Positions 10,388 through 20,885 of a stretch of 38,453 nucleotides of DNA are shown piece by piece. Position 1 is the first letter of the stretch. Each line of letters begins with the position of its first letter. A program made the translations under genes and the position numbers. Location: positions 1 to 38,453 of the forward strand of contig JALLLS010000151.1 in the NCBI GenBank assembly GCA_025094145.1, read 5' to 3'. This DNA comes from Spinellus fusiger (lineage: Eukaryota > Mucoromycota > Mucoromycetes > Mucorales > Phycomycetaceae). The notes beneath the pieces were generated by a model that did no database searches, had not been told where the DNA came from, and saw only the letters and a list, made by a program, of their open reading frames with translations.

Positions 10388-11233
10388 AGAATAGAATGGG
10401 CTCACAACCCTCCTAAATATCCATTAAAAGTAGCTTATCTTGAACGTCTTCAAAGTGAAATTACTAGTCTAGTACGTGGCAAGAATCTGCTGGTGACAGT
10501 AGCCCATGGACTATGTAGACCTGTTTGGGATCCAATTCTTCTACTACCGTGCACACACAAAGAAAGACATTCATGCAATTGACTATTATCTAAATCTTTT
10601 GCTGTGCATGGTTAAGTCTTTTGTTAAATGGCAAGATCTTTGGCCCAGTTTGTTAATACTGCTGCAAGCCATTGATTGAGCCATGTCTACTTGAGACTTT
10701 AAGGTAGAGCCATCAGCTGGTAGCCTGCTCATTGAGGCTGCTGATGGGTGTGTTGAGTGGGAACGCCAACGCCACCATAGAGTGCAAAGACTCCTGCAGC
10801 AACAGACGCTGTATCCTCACCTCCTCCGATATCTCCTCTACCACCCATTCTTAACCCATTTAGCAAAGCCAGAAGCTGCTAGTGTAGTTGCTGTATTTGT
10901 GTCCTCAGGATTGTCCAGGTTGCTCTAAGTATCCCTCATTGGATTTCGAATTGCCACAGGATGACAGTTATCTTTTTGGTGTCCTGGTTTCCTTGCTAAC
11001 TTTATGGCCTTTTGGATGTCTATTCATAATTCTTATTTTACCATCATTTTTTCCTCATCTGAGGTTTTGTATTTCTTGGTCCTTTTGTTTTCCATTCATT
11101 TGCATTCTTTTTTTTCACTTTCATATTTGAAGTGTTTTAATGTTTATTCTATTTTTTCAAAAGTTCTCATAGGGTGGCTAACATGCCCAATGCACAAATA
11201 GCAATCAACACCCATAAATAAAAAATACTTTGA

Positions 11234-11248
11234 ACTGTATATAGAACC
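11234..11248. repeat. LINE-1 right target-site duplication
   Basis: ACTGTATATAGAACC, a perfect copy of 6207-6221. It overlaps the left duplication of LINE-2. Confidence 0.85.
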
Positions 11249-11253
11249 AGGCA
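11241..11253. repeat. LINE-2 left target-site duplication (13 bp)
   Basis: ATAGAACCAGGCA. It matches 16499-16511 (ATAGAACCAAGCA) with one transition. Confidence 0.75.
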
Positions 11254-11257
11254 TGAC

Positions 11258-12514
11258 ATGGCTTCTTCTGCTAAAGAATCACAACCCAAGGGCAATCCCC
11301 CTGCAACAAACACCAGTTGGGCTAGCATTGCTGCCAACAAAACAAACACTTCTCTGCCTCTGAGCAACACTCAAGGCATGAAAACGTACAGGACTTGTGT
11401 TTGGCATAGTGCATACTACCCAGGCACAGTCATCTTTGACATGAGCAAGGTCTCACCCACTCACCTCCAGGTATATGAGGCATTGTTTGAGCAATACCCT
11501 AAGAGACTTGGTGCCACTTCCCAGAAAGAAGGGAAGAAGACCATCTTTGAGGTTGGATTTGCACCTGATGACTATGAGAGCATCAGCAGGGCCTGCAAAA
11601 AGGGGCTGTACTTCAAAAAGGCCAAGGTGACTGTAGTTGGTGTCTTGGCTCTTGAGCCTAAGGTCAATATCAGAAAGGTATCTCTTTCAAGACTCCCTTT
11701 GAGGGATCCACAGACCGTCATAGATAGTATCAGGGACACAATGGTTTACTATGGCCAAGTCCTGGATGCAGGTGTCCTTTACAACACAACGTATTGCACT
11801 TACATGGGTGCTGGCTATGTGATCCTGGATGTGGCCCCATGCACAGATTCAGAAGGTGACCTCATCACCTTTGAGCAGCTCCAACACAACATCCCTTGGC
11901 TGCAGGAGGAGATGGCAATCCATGCTGTCACTAGCACCCTCCCCAAGTGGTGCCATTACTGCCACAAAGATGGCCACAAGAGGGACACTTGCCCTATTTG
12001 CCCCACCAACAACTGCACTTGCTGGTTGTGCCAAGAAACTGGCCATTCTAAGGCCAACTGTCCTTGTGGAAATGCCTGCAGCACCAAGACCCACAAGCAC
12101 CAGCCCTCTATGGAGGTAAATCCAGAGGTTCAAGCAACTGCTGTAGTGAACACAGAGGAGGAGAGGGATGATCTAATGGAGGGCCAAATGATCCCAGAAA
12201 GCCCCAAGGAAGCCCCAGAGCCCCAGGTAGTAACAGCAGTATTCGCTGTGGAAGAGGAGGAGGAGGAGTTGCCCTCTCCTGGCCATGATCACACCATAGC
12301 TGAACAGGTCAAACAGGTCAAGGAGCAACCACAGATGGAGACCCCTGCCACCAAAAGGCAGAAGACAAAGGAGCTCTTTCCTAGGGTGACTAGGTCTGCT
12401 TCCTCTGCTACCACCAAGCCCACCACCCACATCCCTGGAGTACAGGCCAAGCCTGCTTCAACCCCTGCCATTCCTTCTGCTGGAACAACACCAGCAACTA
12501 CACTAACATCCTAG
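11258..12514 (+). CDS. LINE-2 ORF1: nucleic-acid-binding protein with two CCHC knuckles
   Basis: An intact 418-codon frame. Residues 1-45 are low complexity (KGNPPATNTSWASIAANKTN). Residues 46-220 form a globular region that may hold an RRM-like fold (VWHSAYYPGTVIFDM, KVNIRKVSLSRLP, YYGQVLDAGVLY). Residues 229-265 contain two retroviral-type zinc knuckles, CHYCHKDGHKRDTC and CWLCQETGHSKANC (both C-x2-C-x4-H-x4-C), with extra cysteines between them. The last 130 residues are acidic then Thr/Pro-rich. Such ORF1 proteins coat element RNA and assist priming. It is the longest undamaged frame of this element, although its ORF2 is dead. An upstream Met could have been lost if the 5' end is truncated. 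Confidence 0.8.
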   Translation: MASSAKESQPKGNPPATNTSWASIAANKTNTSLPLSNTQGMKTYRTCVWHSAYYPGTVIFDMSKVSPTHLQVYEALFEQYPKRLGATSQKEGKKTIFEVGFAPDDYESISRACKKGLYFKKAKVTVVGVLALEPKVNIRKVSLSRLPLRDPQTVIDSIRDTMVYYGQVLDAGVLYNTTYCTYMGAGYVILDVAPCTDSEGDLITFEQLQHNIPWLQEEMAIHAVTSTLPKWCHYCHKDGHKRDTCPICPTNNCTCWLCQETGHSKANCPCGNACSTKTHKHQPSMEVNPEVQATAVVNTEEERDDLMEGQMIPESPKEAPEPQVVTAVFAVEEEEEELPSPGHDHTIAEQVKQVKEQPQMETPATKRQKTKELFPRVTRSASSATTKPTTHIPGVQAKPASTPAIPSAGTTPATTLTS

Positions 12515-12515
12515 G

Positions 12516-15500
12516 ATGTTGGCCCTTCCTCTTTCTGTCAGCATTGCCAGCATCAACTGCAATAGCTTGATCAAATTATCCAGTCCTTCTCATTGTTTAG
12601 ACTTCATTTCTTTCCTTTAACAATCCTCATTCAACATCATTGCCCTTCAAGAAACATATGTCACATCACTTCAACTTGCCACCCTCCTTTACCAACAATT
12701 TTGCGCCCACTCTTCCCTATGGACATACCATTGTGGTATTGTTTCTCTCTCTCCTCATCTTCATTTTGACCACATACCCTTACCAGAGGATGATTGTGCC
12801 CTGCTGGTCAAGGTAAGTCATGTTTCTTCCTTTTATGATCCTTTCTATGCCCTTGTTCTTTATGCCCCTGCTAGTTCTCTTCCTCAACAAAGAGACTTTT
12901 TTCATAACCTTTGTTCCTTTTCTATTTTACACAACCCACTCATTTGGGATTGCCTCTTTATTATGGGAGACTTCAACATGTCTCTTCACACTCCCTCCAC
13001 TCATCCTCTTCTTATGCCCTGGTGTGAATATCTCTCTTCATAATTTGTGGACTGTCACTATGCCCCTCCTTTTTCTCCATTACCTACCTTTGGTGCAATG
13101 CCACTATCCTCTCTACCATTGACTATATTTATGCCCCCTCCTCTCTTTCTTCTTTGCTTAAATCATCCAATGTTGAGCTGGTCTCATCCTCTTGGACTGA
13201 TCATTCTCTTCTTTCTGCCTCCTTCTGCTTGGGTATTTTGCCCAGTGGAAAAGGCACCTGGCATGCTAATCCTCTCCTTGTCTCCAATCCTTCCTTCAAA
13301 GAACAGCTCTCTTCCACCCTCACTGACCTCTTTCCTTCTCTCACTTCTCCTTTGGTGCAAGTCAATTGGGAAACAGTGAAGCAGGCAGTGCAATGTGTGG
13401 CCAAGAAGTTTAGCCAGAAGCATGTTCCATGGCAAGACAAGCAATTGAAGATGCTGCAGAGTAAGTGTAACAAGCTGCTTTGTAGCAAACCTCCTCTTGC
13501 TGTTCTCTACCAAGTCCTTTCTTCCCTTGACCAGGAAATTGCCACCCTCCAACAGAAACTGGTGGATATCTCATCTCTTTGAGCTGGCAAATGTTGGCAA
13601 GAAGAAGGTGAGAAATATGCCAGTTTCCTCAAGAATACCATCTCCCAATGTGCCTCCCAGCAACATATGCCCTCCCTCCAACATCCAGTCACCAACAACC
13701 TATGCACCACTCCTTCCACTATGACAGATGCAGCACATTCCTTTTATATGACCCTCTTTTCCCCTGAACCCACCAACCCCACTGCCACATCCCAATTGCT
13801 GGATCACATCACTCCTGACTGCCAACTCACAGCAGAACAACAATCCTTCCTTCTCCTTCCCTTCACCATCCTTGACATCTGTGACAGTGTATCTTGCAGC
13901 CCCAAAGCTAGCAGTCCTGGTCCAGATGGTCTTCCTTATCCAATCCTTTCCCTTGTTTATGCCCACCCTCTCTATGTCACACTCATTACCTATCTTTACA
14001 ACAATGCCCTTTCCCTCTCCCTATTTCCCTCTTCTTGGATGGACACTACTATGTGCCTCCTACCCATGAAAGGTGATCTTAACCTTCTTTGCAACTGGTG
14101 CCCCCTTTCCTTAATCAATTGTGACACTAAAGTGTTTATATGGATGCTGAACTCTAGGATGGTCTGGGTAGCAAAGACACTCATTAATCCCTACCAAACT
14201 GACTTCTTCCCTTCTTGCTTCATTGCTGACAATGGTCTAATGATCAAGTTAGCAATGGACCATGCCTCTTCCTCTCATTCCCCCACCATTGGCATCCTTC
14301 TTGACCAAGAGAAGGCTTATGACCATGTCCATCCTTCTTACCTCCAGTCCGTCCTTACCCATTTTTGTTTCCCTCCTTCCCTTGTCACCTCCATTGCCTC
14401 CCTCTTTTTCAACACAAAAATTCACATCAATATTAATGGGCACCTTTCTGATCCTGTCACCCAAGCAAGAGGTCTCAGGCAGAGAGACCCATTATCTCCA
14501 ATCCTTTTAAACTTCATCCTCAAACTGCTCCTTCTCACCATCCAAGATGATCCTCTCTTCAGAGGTCATTCCATCCCCTATGCCTCACCTTCCTTATGCC
14601 TCAAAGTACTCACTTATGCCAACAACATCCTTGCCTGCCCCAGCACACCCTCCAACCTTACTTGCCTTTGCCTCCACCTTGACACCTGCAGCCTTGCCTC
14701 CAATGCTCATGCTAACCTCAACAAAACCCATGCCTTTTCCCTCTCTGGTGCTCCTCTGCCTGAATGGCATGAGCCACTTACAAGAGCTGGTATTCCCTCT
14801 TGGATAGAACACTCTTCTCCTTCTCCACTCATTTACCTTAGTTATCCCTTCATCCATACTCCTTTACAATGCAACACCTATGCCACCCAGCTCCTTGCCA
14901 CCATCCAGCAAGCACCCCACATTCATTCACAACAATTCCTGTCAGTTTGAGGTAGAGCCACTGTGGTTAACACTTTGGTTCTCTCCAAGCTCTGGCATGT
15001 TCTCAGTCTTGTCTGGTTTCCTGTCTCCTTTTATGCCAAGCTAAAATCTATGGTAAGTAAGTTTCTGATGAGAAGGATGTTTCCTCCCATCAGCTATGTC
15101 AACCTATGTCTCCCTTGTCACTGTGGTGGTCTTGGTGTGCTAGATCTGTCCACTCAACAGGCCTCACTCCAGTTTTGTTGGCTCCTTCCTCTCCTTTGTC
15201 CTGTCACCCAATATGCTCCCCTTCCAATCCTCTGGCTTTGTGCCTATTTTTCTTATTATATATCTCTTTCTTCTTCTTTCTATGCCCCCAATTATGTTTT
15301 TCTTTTCTTTTTTCCTGCTTTTTGTTCTGCTTTACGTCTGCCCCATTTACATTCATTTAATCTTCTTTTCTTGGCTTTTGACCATCTTCCCCTCCCACAA
15401 TTGTGCAGTGACTTGTCTCCTGCTACATGTCTTTGCCTTCCCCTGTCATCCATATGGATATCATCAACCACCAACCCCACTCCAGCTAGGCCAGGCCTCA

Positions 15501-16303
15501 AAAACCTTACAGTTGCCAATGCTTATTATTATGATCTTCCCACACAATCCTTACAATGTTGTCCTCAGACAGATCAGCCAATGTGCCCTTACCTCCTCTC
15601 TCATTTCTTCTATGATGTGAACAATCATCACATCATCCACCCTCCATTCTTCATCCACTCATGCACTCCTCATATAAACCCACAGTCATCATATTCTGAT
15701 ACTGTGGATATTTCTTCTTCTCCCCTCACAACATCTTTCTTCAACTTGCCACTTATGCACTCCTCATCACAAGTCTTCTGCTCACTATGCTATACAACAC
15801 CTGTGCCAAACTCTTCTCCTGCTGCCTCACTTCCACCCAACAAGTGGAAAGCCTTTTGGAAGGCACCTATGTCACATGTGGCAAGGAATGTTTGGTTTTG
15901 CCTGTTGCATGGCAAACTGTCCTCCTTGTCACTCCTACACCACATTATGCCCACCATTGTTCTGTCTCTCTCTTGCCGCCTATGCTCTCACCCTTGCCAC
16001 AGTCCCAAACATTTCTTAGTGACTTGTCCAAGGGTTTGGCCTGTCTGGATGTCTGTTTTGCCATATTGGCTCAACATATACACTCCTTTGCAAGCAGATA
16101 CTATCCAACATTTACATTCCTTTTCTCTTCCTCCCAAAGGACCTCTGACTAGTAGTCAAGTCTATGGAGTGGTACTACAGGCAATTTGGCATGGCTACTG
16201 GGCCAGCCACTTCCACAACTCTCCTTTCCTTACCTCCACTGTCTCTGAACATGCCCAATCCTTTCTTACCACCCTTACCTGCAAAAACAAAGACATGTCA
16301 TAG
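12516..16303 (+). pseudogene. LINE-2 ORF2: APE endonuclease, RT and zf-RVT domain, broken
   Basis: It starts one base after the ORF1 stop (ATG 12516). Endonuclease motifs are SIASINCNSL, IIALQETYV, FIMGDFNMSLH and, after a frameshift near 13110, STIDYIYAP and SSWTDHSLLSA. Stops fall at 12618 (TAA), 13041 (TAA), 13580 (TGA) and 14948 (TGA). The last two occur where relatives usually have Arg (LRAG..W and LRGRATVV), so CGA to TGA is likely. RT motifs are SSPGPDGLPYPIL, GILLDQEKAYDHV and GLRQRDPLSPILLNF. The catalytic Y-A-D-D reads YANN, so polymerase activity is lost. Around 15840-16040, WKAFWKAPMSHVARNVWF, CRLCSHPCHSPKHFLVTC is a zf-RVT-type module. Confidence 0.85.
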
Positions 16304-16498
16304 TCTAGTGTTTATTTTAACTTTATGCCCTTTTCTCCTATATACTCCTTTTGTTTAGCTAGTTTTTTTTCTTTCTTTTCTGTTATTTTAATTTTCTGCA
16401 AGTGACTTGTGTCTAATATGCTTTCCCAGTCAGACCTCTCAGTGCAACGTGTGACTGCATAAAGATGCTCAATAAAAAATGTCTTATACAAAAAAAAA

Positions 16499-16511
16499 AT
16501 AGAACCAAGCA
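16499..16511. repeat. LINE-2 right target-site duplication
   Basis: ATAGAACCAAGCA follows the poly(A). It differs from 11241-11253 at one position. Confidence 0.75.
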
Positions 16512-16861
16512 GGGAAACAGAACAATGGTAGTGGATAACAAAATAAATAGAAAGAGTATCTAGGTCAACAAAATCAGACTTGCATGATATCTAGACAGCC
16601 CTTGCTTCTACAAATGGTACACAGTTACTGTTTGAAAACTTCAATGATTTATTCAAGTTAAAAGGACACTGTTTATATAGCTAATATTTCAAGTTGTGAC
16701 TATTTGCCCTGAATGTTAGGCTTTAGCATTCAGGGAGGTTTTGTTTGTTGTCTTCATCTTGCCTCAAAGTACTGTCAGGGGCAACTGACATTACTCACAG
16801 AACCTATTACTAGAGATGAGGGAGTACAAGTGTTGCCTAGGCTTTTCCCACATTGTTCTTG
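16512..16861. other. Unassigned AT-rich spacer
   Basis: I see no coding capacity here apart from a possible frameshifted tail of the adjacent gag-like pseudogene. It contains the short hairpin at 16707-16735. Confidence 0.4.
16707..16735. repeat. Short perfect inverted repeat (9-bp arms)
   Basis: CCCTGAATG (16707-16715) and CATTCAGGG (16727-16735) flank an 11-base loop. Its function is unknown. It could be the end of a retroelement or a remnant of a small DNA transposon. Confidence 0.5.
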
Positions 16862-17604
16862 TTAAGCAGGCTCATCAGTGCCTATAACTGCTTTGACTAC
16901 TCCTCCAGCTGTCTCTCCATTGTAGTGTATCTGGATTACCTCTCCTTATAATTCTTTCTTCTCAGCAAAAGCTTGCTAGGGCCATCATAGGAAGTGGATG
17001 TAGGTCTGGGTACTCCAGGGGGTGAATGGGCTGAGGCTTTCTTCTGGGGCACCACTCCTCTTTGATAGAATTCAGGAGAGTCTCTTGGAGTTAGTGTTGC
17101 ATATGATTCAAATTTCTCCAGCATTGTTTCAAAGTTTTCTACAGTGACTTTGGTGGCTAATACCCCTGTTAGTTACCATGCATAGGGGAATGCTTTGCTC
17201 AGTGCCATGGCTATGGCATAGGCTGCCCCAGTTGATGGTGTGAGCACCTTGTAGAGACTCAGGGCTTCTCTTGCACAGCTTGTAGAATCAAAGGGGGCAA
17301 AGTGGGTGCCACTGTCCAGTTTTGTCATTACAGCAGACCTATAGCCAGACATAGGGAATTTCTCTCTCAGATGAGAATATAGCTCTTCAGGGCTCATAAA
17401 CCAGACACCAATGGATGCCTTTGCAGCACCTGCTAGCTTCTCTCAATACATTAAAGCAGCAATGTATGGGCTTATGTGGTTGAAGAGGTCCACCTTCCAG
17501 TGAGCCATTTCCTTGATCCAGGCATTAACTGCCATAGAGTCTGTGGAGCCTGTGAAAACTGGGGCCTGGTTCTTGAATAGTTCACTGAGGGTGGCAACGT
17601 CCAT
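16862..17604 (-). pseudogene. Gag-like pseudogene of an LTR retrotransposon
   Basis: From ATG at 17602-17604 one frame reads NQAPVFTGSTDSMAVNAWIKEM...FNHISPYIAALMY, then TGA, then EKLAGAAKASIGVWFMSPEELYSHLREKFP...YAIAMALSKAFPYAW, then TAA, then TVENFETMLEKFESYATLTPRDS to 16936. A frameshift then gives EVIQIHYNGETAGGVVKAV to a TAA at 16862. The pattern of a phi-x-G-x-x-x-x-x-x-x-W-I core followed by W-x-x-x-L-x-x-x-F helices resembles retrotransposon gag capsid proteins. No zinc knuckle is seen. It lies about 50 bases from an LTR end at 17656, as expected for gag. The lineage is uncertain. Confidence 0.5.
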
Positions 17605-17655
17605 TGTTTTTTGAAAAGGGGGTTCAAGATGTAGTTTTTAATTAGTAAGAATAGA

Positions 17656-17738
17656 TGTTTAGAAGGCAGAGGCAAAAGGTGTGCTTGGCAAAATAGAAAG
17701 TATATTCTTCAACTTGTAAATGTTTGCTTCTATGCCTG
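17656..17738 (-). repeat. LTR 3'-end fragment, inverted, next to gag-like pseudogene
   Basis: On minus it reads TTGAAGAATATAC...CCAAGCACACCTTTTGCC...TAAACA, closely matching the end of the repeat at 442-611. It is probably the R-U5 part of the 5' LTR of the gag-like element, cut by the plus-oriented LTR that follows. Confidence 0.5.
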
Positions 17739-17923
17739 TGTTGGAAAAAGGGGATAAAGAACATACCCCCCTGAATCCTATAAAACTTGTTATCATAAAA
17801 AGTAATCAATGTAACTTAGAAAAAAGTATATAAGCCTGCTCAATTTATAGCAGAAGCAATTTGAGAAATATATTTATTACATTCTGAAACCACACCTTTT
17901 GCCTTTGGGGGGGTTTTTTTAAC
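17739..17923 (+). repeat. LTR-like repeat, TGTTGG...TTAACA (185 bp)
   Basis: It begins TGTTGGAAAAAGGGG, has TATATAAG near 17830 and ends ACACCTTTTGCC...TTTAACA. The start and end blocks match 442-611. It abuts an inverted LTR end at 17738, so the two LTR tails point outwards. A homopolymeric G7-T7 run lies just before the end. Confidence 0.5.
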
Positions 17924-18479
17924 AATATTATTAAATTATAAAGTGTATGTTTTTTTCAAAAGATTATAGTTTTTTTTATATTTTTTATATAATAAGATTA
18001 AAATAAACTTGAGAGACTCTTAAGATAGAAAGCCTTAGATGGGTAGAGAAAAGATACTTTATTTTGTATATAGAATTGTAGATATTTATACTATTCTATT
18101 TATCTGATTATTAGAAGTAGTATAGAGCCAATATGACTAATTTTTATTAAGTACTGTAGGTAGCAGTACAGTAGTCCTTACAGCTAATGACCAACATTTA
18201 GTCTGTAGGTATTGACATAGCAATTGTTATGGCTGATGAGTCATGGTGTTTGGTTCAGCAACCACAGAAAAAAGTTCAACTTCTGTTGGAACTCCAGATA
18301 GTGCCAGGCTCACAACAAGATATCCATCATTAATATAAATTTAGATATATATCAGGGAACAAAAAGAAAATAGTGATAAGAGGAAGTACTGTCCATTTCA
18401 ATATCTAGAGCAAGCTTAGCCTCTACAATACAATTCAGAAGATACAAGATAGTTGTTTTATTTGAGAGTTCTATCCTAT
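17924..18479. other. AT-rich region with an LTR-like core
   Basis: No coding region is seen. It contains the TATAAATA/AATAAA pair at 18058-18090 (minus), suggesting a decayed solo LTR of the gypsy type, but I cannot set its ends. Confidence 0.35.
18058..18090 (-). promoter_or_regulatory. LTR core module: TATAAATA then AATAAA
   Basis: TATAAATA at 18090-18083 and AATAAA at 18063-18058 on minus, with the same spacing as 684-716. Confidence 0.4.
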
Positions 18480-18550
18480 TCTTCAAAATATAGAAACAAA
18501 AGGTGTGTTTGGTAATGTAAGAAGTATATTTTGCAAAGCTTTGATGTCTA
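18480..18550 (-). repeat. LTR end remnant
   Basis: On plus it reads GAAACAAAAGGTGTGTTTGG...AAGAAGTATATTTTGCAAAG. This is the inverted form of the end block shared by 442-611 and 17656-17923. Confidence 0.4.
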
Positions 18551-18711
18551 ATGAGTAGCTAGCTTTTATACCTTTTCTACTTATCATAATAGTCTATCTA
18601 AAAATACTAAAGCAATTCCTTCTGAAACATTTGCCAAGTCTTTCCATCACCTCAGCATATTGAGTGTAAGAGGCTTCCTAATTTTCAATATACTCCAGTG
18701 ATTGTAAATAG

Positions 18712-18912
18712 CTATTTTTTCTCAGTGGACACTTTTTCTACATAGTCTTGATCTGAGTCTTTGATCCTTGTTCTTGTTTTTGGCCTCAAAGATGGACTGA
18801 CCAGTAAGGTCATGATGTCTTCATGGTGTGGATTCTCATACTGATCCCTCCAGCTCATCATCTTTTCAGTAGCCTTCTTATTGTGGCCATAGAGGCTTGT
18901 CCCCAAAGCCAA
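18712..18912 (-). CDS. Small hypothetical ORF, unrecognised
   Basis: 66 codons (MALGTSLYGHNKKATEKMM...), and the frame is open upstream towards about 18955. It is hydrophilic and Lys-rich, with no motif I recognise. It sits at the inner or outer border of the LTR at 18955-19531. It could be a gag fragment of that element, or a detached C-terminal piece of the TNP2-like transposase that the element interrupted. Both are guesses. Confidence 0.2.
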   Translation of the reverse strand: MALGTSLYGHNKKATEKMMSWRDQYENPHHEDIMTLLVSPSLRPKTRTRIKDSDQDYVEKVSTEKK

Positions 18913-18954
18913 AGGAAATTCTTTGTACTCTGAAGCTTGCTGATCAGCTGTAGC

Positions 18955-19531
18955 TGTAATTATTCAGACAAGTAAAAATAATGAGACTGAACAAAGATAA
19001 TTTTTATTAAGTGAAGAGTGGTTCATTATTTATACTTTTTGTGGGTGCTTATCCTTCAGTGGCATTCTACCTTTTGGTAGTTAATGATTAGTCCATGGCA
19101 TAGCTTATTGATAGATGCAACCATATGGTTGGTGTAGATGATTTATCCTATGGTAGTTTACATATGTGTAGCTTTATGGTTGGTGTAGCTGTTCTACCTA
19201 ATGGTAGACTACATGTTGGAGCCTTATGGTTGGTTCATTGAATAAGCACACCATTATAGAGCCATCTATTATGTCTTCACTTTTAATTGCCTTTGATAGG
19301 TCTTATTTAATCCACTAAGGATTTATAGATGAAGGCAGCTCATTAAGTGTCCAATAATAATTTGAGCTTAGAAGGTTGATTTGTAGTTACAACTATTCAG
19401 TGAGATGATACAGAGATGTACTATGGTACTTGTGTGCACTCAAGCTTTCATAGAGTATTCTGAATGTCACAGCATACTCCTGATGTTGACCAATTCATGA
19501 AGAATCTTTGGATTGAAGTCAGAACATGACA
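18955..19531 (-). repeat. Gypsy-type LTR, copy 1
   Basis: On minus it starts TGTCATGTTCTGAC and ends near AATTACA, about 577 bp. It shares long near-identical segments with 20886-21329, such as GTGTGCACTCAAGCTTTCAT and CAGAGATGTACTATGGTACT on plus. It contains degenerate units of about 50 bp and the TATAAATA/AATAAA module at 19003-19034. The integrase fragment between the two copies identifies the element as Ty3/gypsy. Confidence 0.7.
19003..19034 (-). promoter_or_regulatory. LTR core module: TATAAATA then AATAAA
   Basis: TATAAATA 19034-19027 and AATAAA 19008-19003, inside LTR copy 1. This is the best-supported instance of the recurrent module. Confidence 0.55.
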
Positions 19532-20426
19532 GATATTTAAAAGAAACAATTCATTTATCACTGTTATGAACATATATCAATAATTTATAGAGGAGTGAAT
19601 CAAAAGAATAGCTATTGATCATTATAAATTGTAACAACAAGAAGAAATCATGTTAACATATTACAATATATCATCTTGCCAAAAAAAAATTGATGGTTGC
19701 CAAATTCTTTCATGGTAACCAATTTTTTTTTAATGTATCTACATATATTTTATTCAATATCATAATTATTGTATACTTTATATGAATATCTACTATGATT
19801 TTAAATGCATTTAAAACATATTTAAATATTATTATTAATAAATATATATATGTACGCATAATATTATAATATTATATTACTAAAGATTACATTTATTATT
19901 ATTTAATACATACTAACGCACAATATATATTTTGTATTTTTATTGATTTGATTTGTCAGAAAATATCATACTCCGACATCCTTGTGTCATATAATTTTTT
20001 TTTATAAATTAAATGTAATGGTCTCTAACATTTAAGTGTTTTAAAATTATGTTGTTCTTTATGTTTACATGAACTTTAGTATTTACCAATTACTATACGT
20101 ATTATAAAGAAATCAGTTAAATATTTATAATGTTATTATATATTCTGCTATTAATTATACCAGAAGTGTTATATTCAGAGCTAATATAGAGACATGTCTA
20201 ATAAAGTTGCACTAATCAATTACACATTACTGGTGTGTAAGTTAAGACATATGAATAGGTTTAACTACAGGAATCATAGATGTGTATTCATGGCAATCAA
20301 ATAGAATATAAATAGTTGAATAATTTACTTAATATAAGCAATCTATTCTTGTATAAAGTTCTGTCATCACTCAGTCCCTTTATTCTTTAGTTTGGATAAA
20401 ACAGTAAGCAGTAGATAGATTAAGAT
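19532..20426. other. Extremely AT-rich region without genes
   Basis: It consists of long A/T tracts and simple TATA-type runs, with no ORF or motif that I trust. Between two LTRs this should be element interior, but it is too eroded or was replaced. It holds the inverted repeat at 19681-19731. Confidence 0.5.
19681..19731. repeat. Imperfect inverted repeat around an 11-base loop
   Basis: A9-TTGATGGTTGCC on the left and GGTAACCAATT-T7 on the right can pair over about 19 bases with minor mismatches. Confidence 0.5.
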
Positions 20427-20885
20427 TTACCAGAACTTGAAATTGAATACAGAGCTGCAATCAGAGACAATGTCTTGAAGCAGACTATGGGGACAAAAGA
20501 CATTCCTTATGAAGATTTTGACTAGGCCTTCAACACTGATGATATTGTGACAAGGAACTAAGTGGGCCATCTTTGTCAAACAATCTACTACCACCCAGAT
20601 ACTGTTGAAATTGTATAACTAGGCAATCCTTTAATGATGTCCATGCTGATTGAAGACCAGGGCATCTCATGGATTGGGAGTGGATGAAGAGTACCATGGG
20701 GTTGTTGTCTTGGGACTTTTGCACTGATGCATGTAGAGCAGTTGGCAATATAATGGTTAACAAACCTACACCTACCAGGCTTATGGTAGTTTCTGGCCAG
20801 TATTTCACAAGTTTTGGCACATCCAAATTGGCCAGCAACAGGTAAGTCATGGTGTTCTTGGAGCAATTGCAGCTTGTACTGATTA
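20427..20885 (-). pseudogene. Ty3/gypsy integrase fragment
   Basis: The H2C2 zinc-binding domain and the start of the core are readable: LLQEHHDLPVAGQFGCAKT, ARNYHKPGRCRFV, CSTCISAKVPRQQPHGTLHPLP, PWSSISMDIIKGLP (first catalytic Asp). After a frameshift near 20590 come WVVVDCLTKMAHLVPC and then IVSDCSSVFNF (second Asp; relatives have SDRG). It ends before the catalytic Glu. It is directly joined to LTR copy 2, so most of the element between the 5' LTR and integrase is deleted. It comes from a different gypsy lineage than the element at 815-4605, because the linker and core sequences differ strongly. Confidence 0.85.

Larger units (their letters stand above)
6222..11233 (+). mobile_element. 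LINE-1: non-LTR retrotransposon, two ORFs, decayed
   Basis: A 5.0-kb element flanked by perfect 15-bp duplications. Its layout is a 5' UTR of about 265 bases, ORF1 (coiled coil plus basic domain), ORF2 (APE endonuclease, reverse transcriptase, C-terminal domain), a T-rich 3' UTR and the tail AATAAAAAATACTTTGA. ORF1 and ORF2 are related to those of LINE-A, B and C at motif level (KxGxxRKMLGLL...ALLVHSSY; NRKAPGIDHIRAEMLKPL), and the tail resembles their AATCTTTAACC ending. This makes it a distant member of the same group. ORF2 is broken many times. Confidence 0.9.
11254..16498 (+). mobile_element. LINE-2: non-LTR retrotransposon with zinc-knuckle ORF1, decayed
   Basis: A 5.2-kb element between 13-bp duplications, ending in AATAAAAAATGTCTTATAC and a short poly(A). 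ORF1 carries RNA-binding features and two CCHC knuckles. ORF2 has an APE endonuclease, an RT and a zf-RVT-like C-terminus. This is a different lineage from LINE-1 and LINE-A/B/C: the RT uses DQEKAYDHV and GLRQRDPLSP, as in L1/Tx1-like groups, and the two ORFs do not overlap. Only four bases precede the ORF1 ATG, so it is probably slightly 5'-truncated. The coding strand is markedly pyrimidine-rich. Confidence 0.9.
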
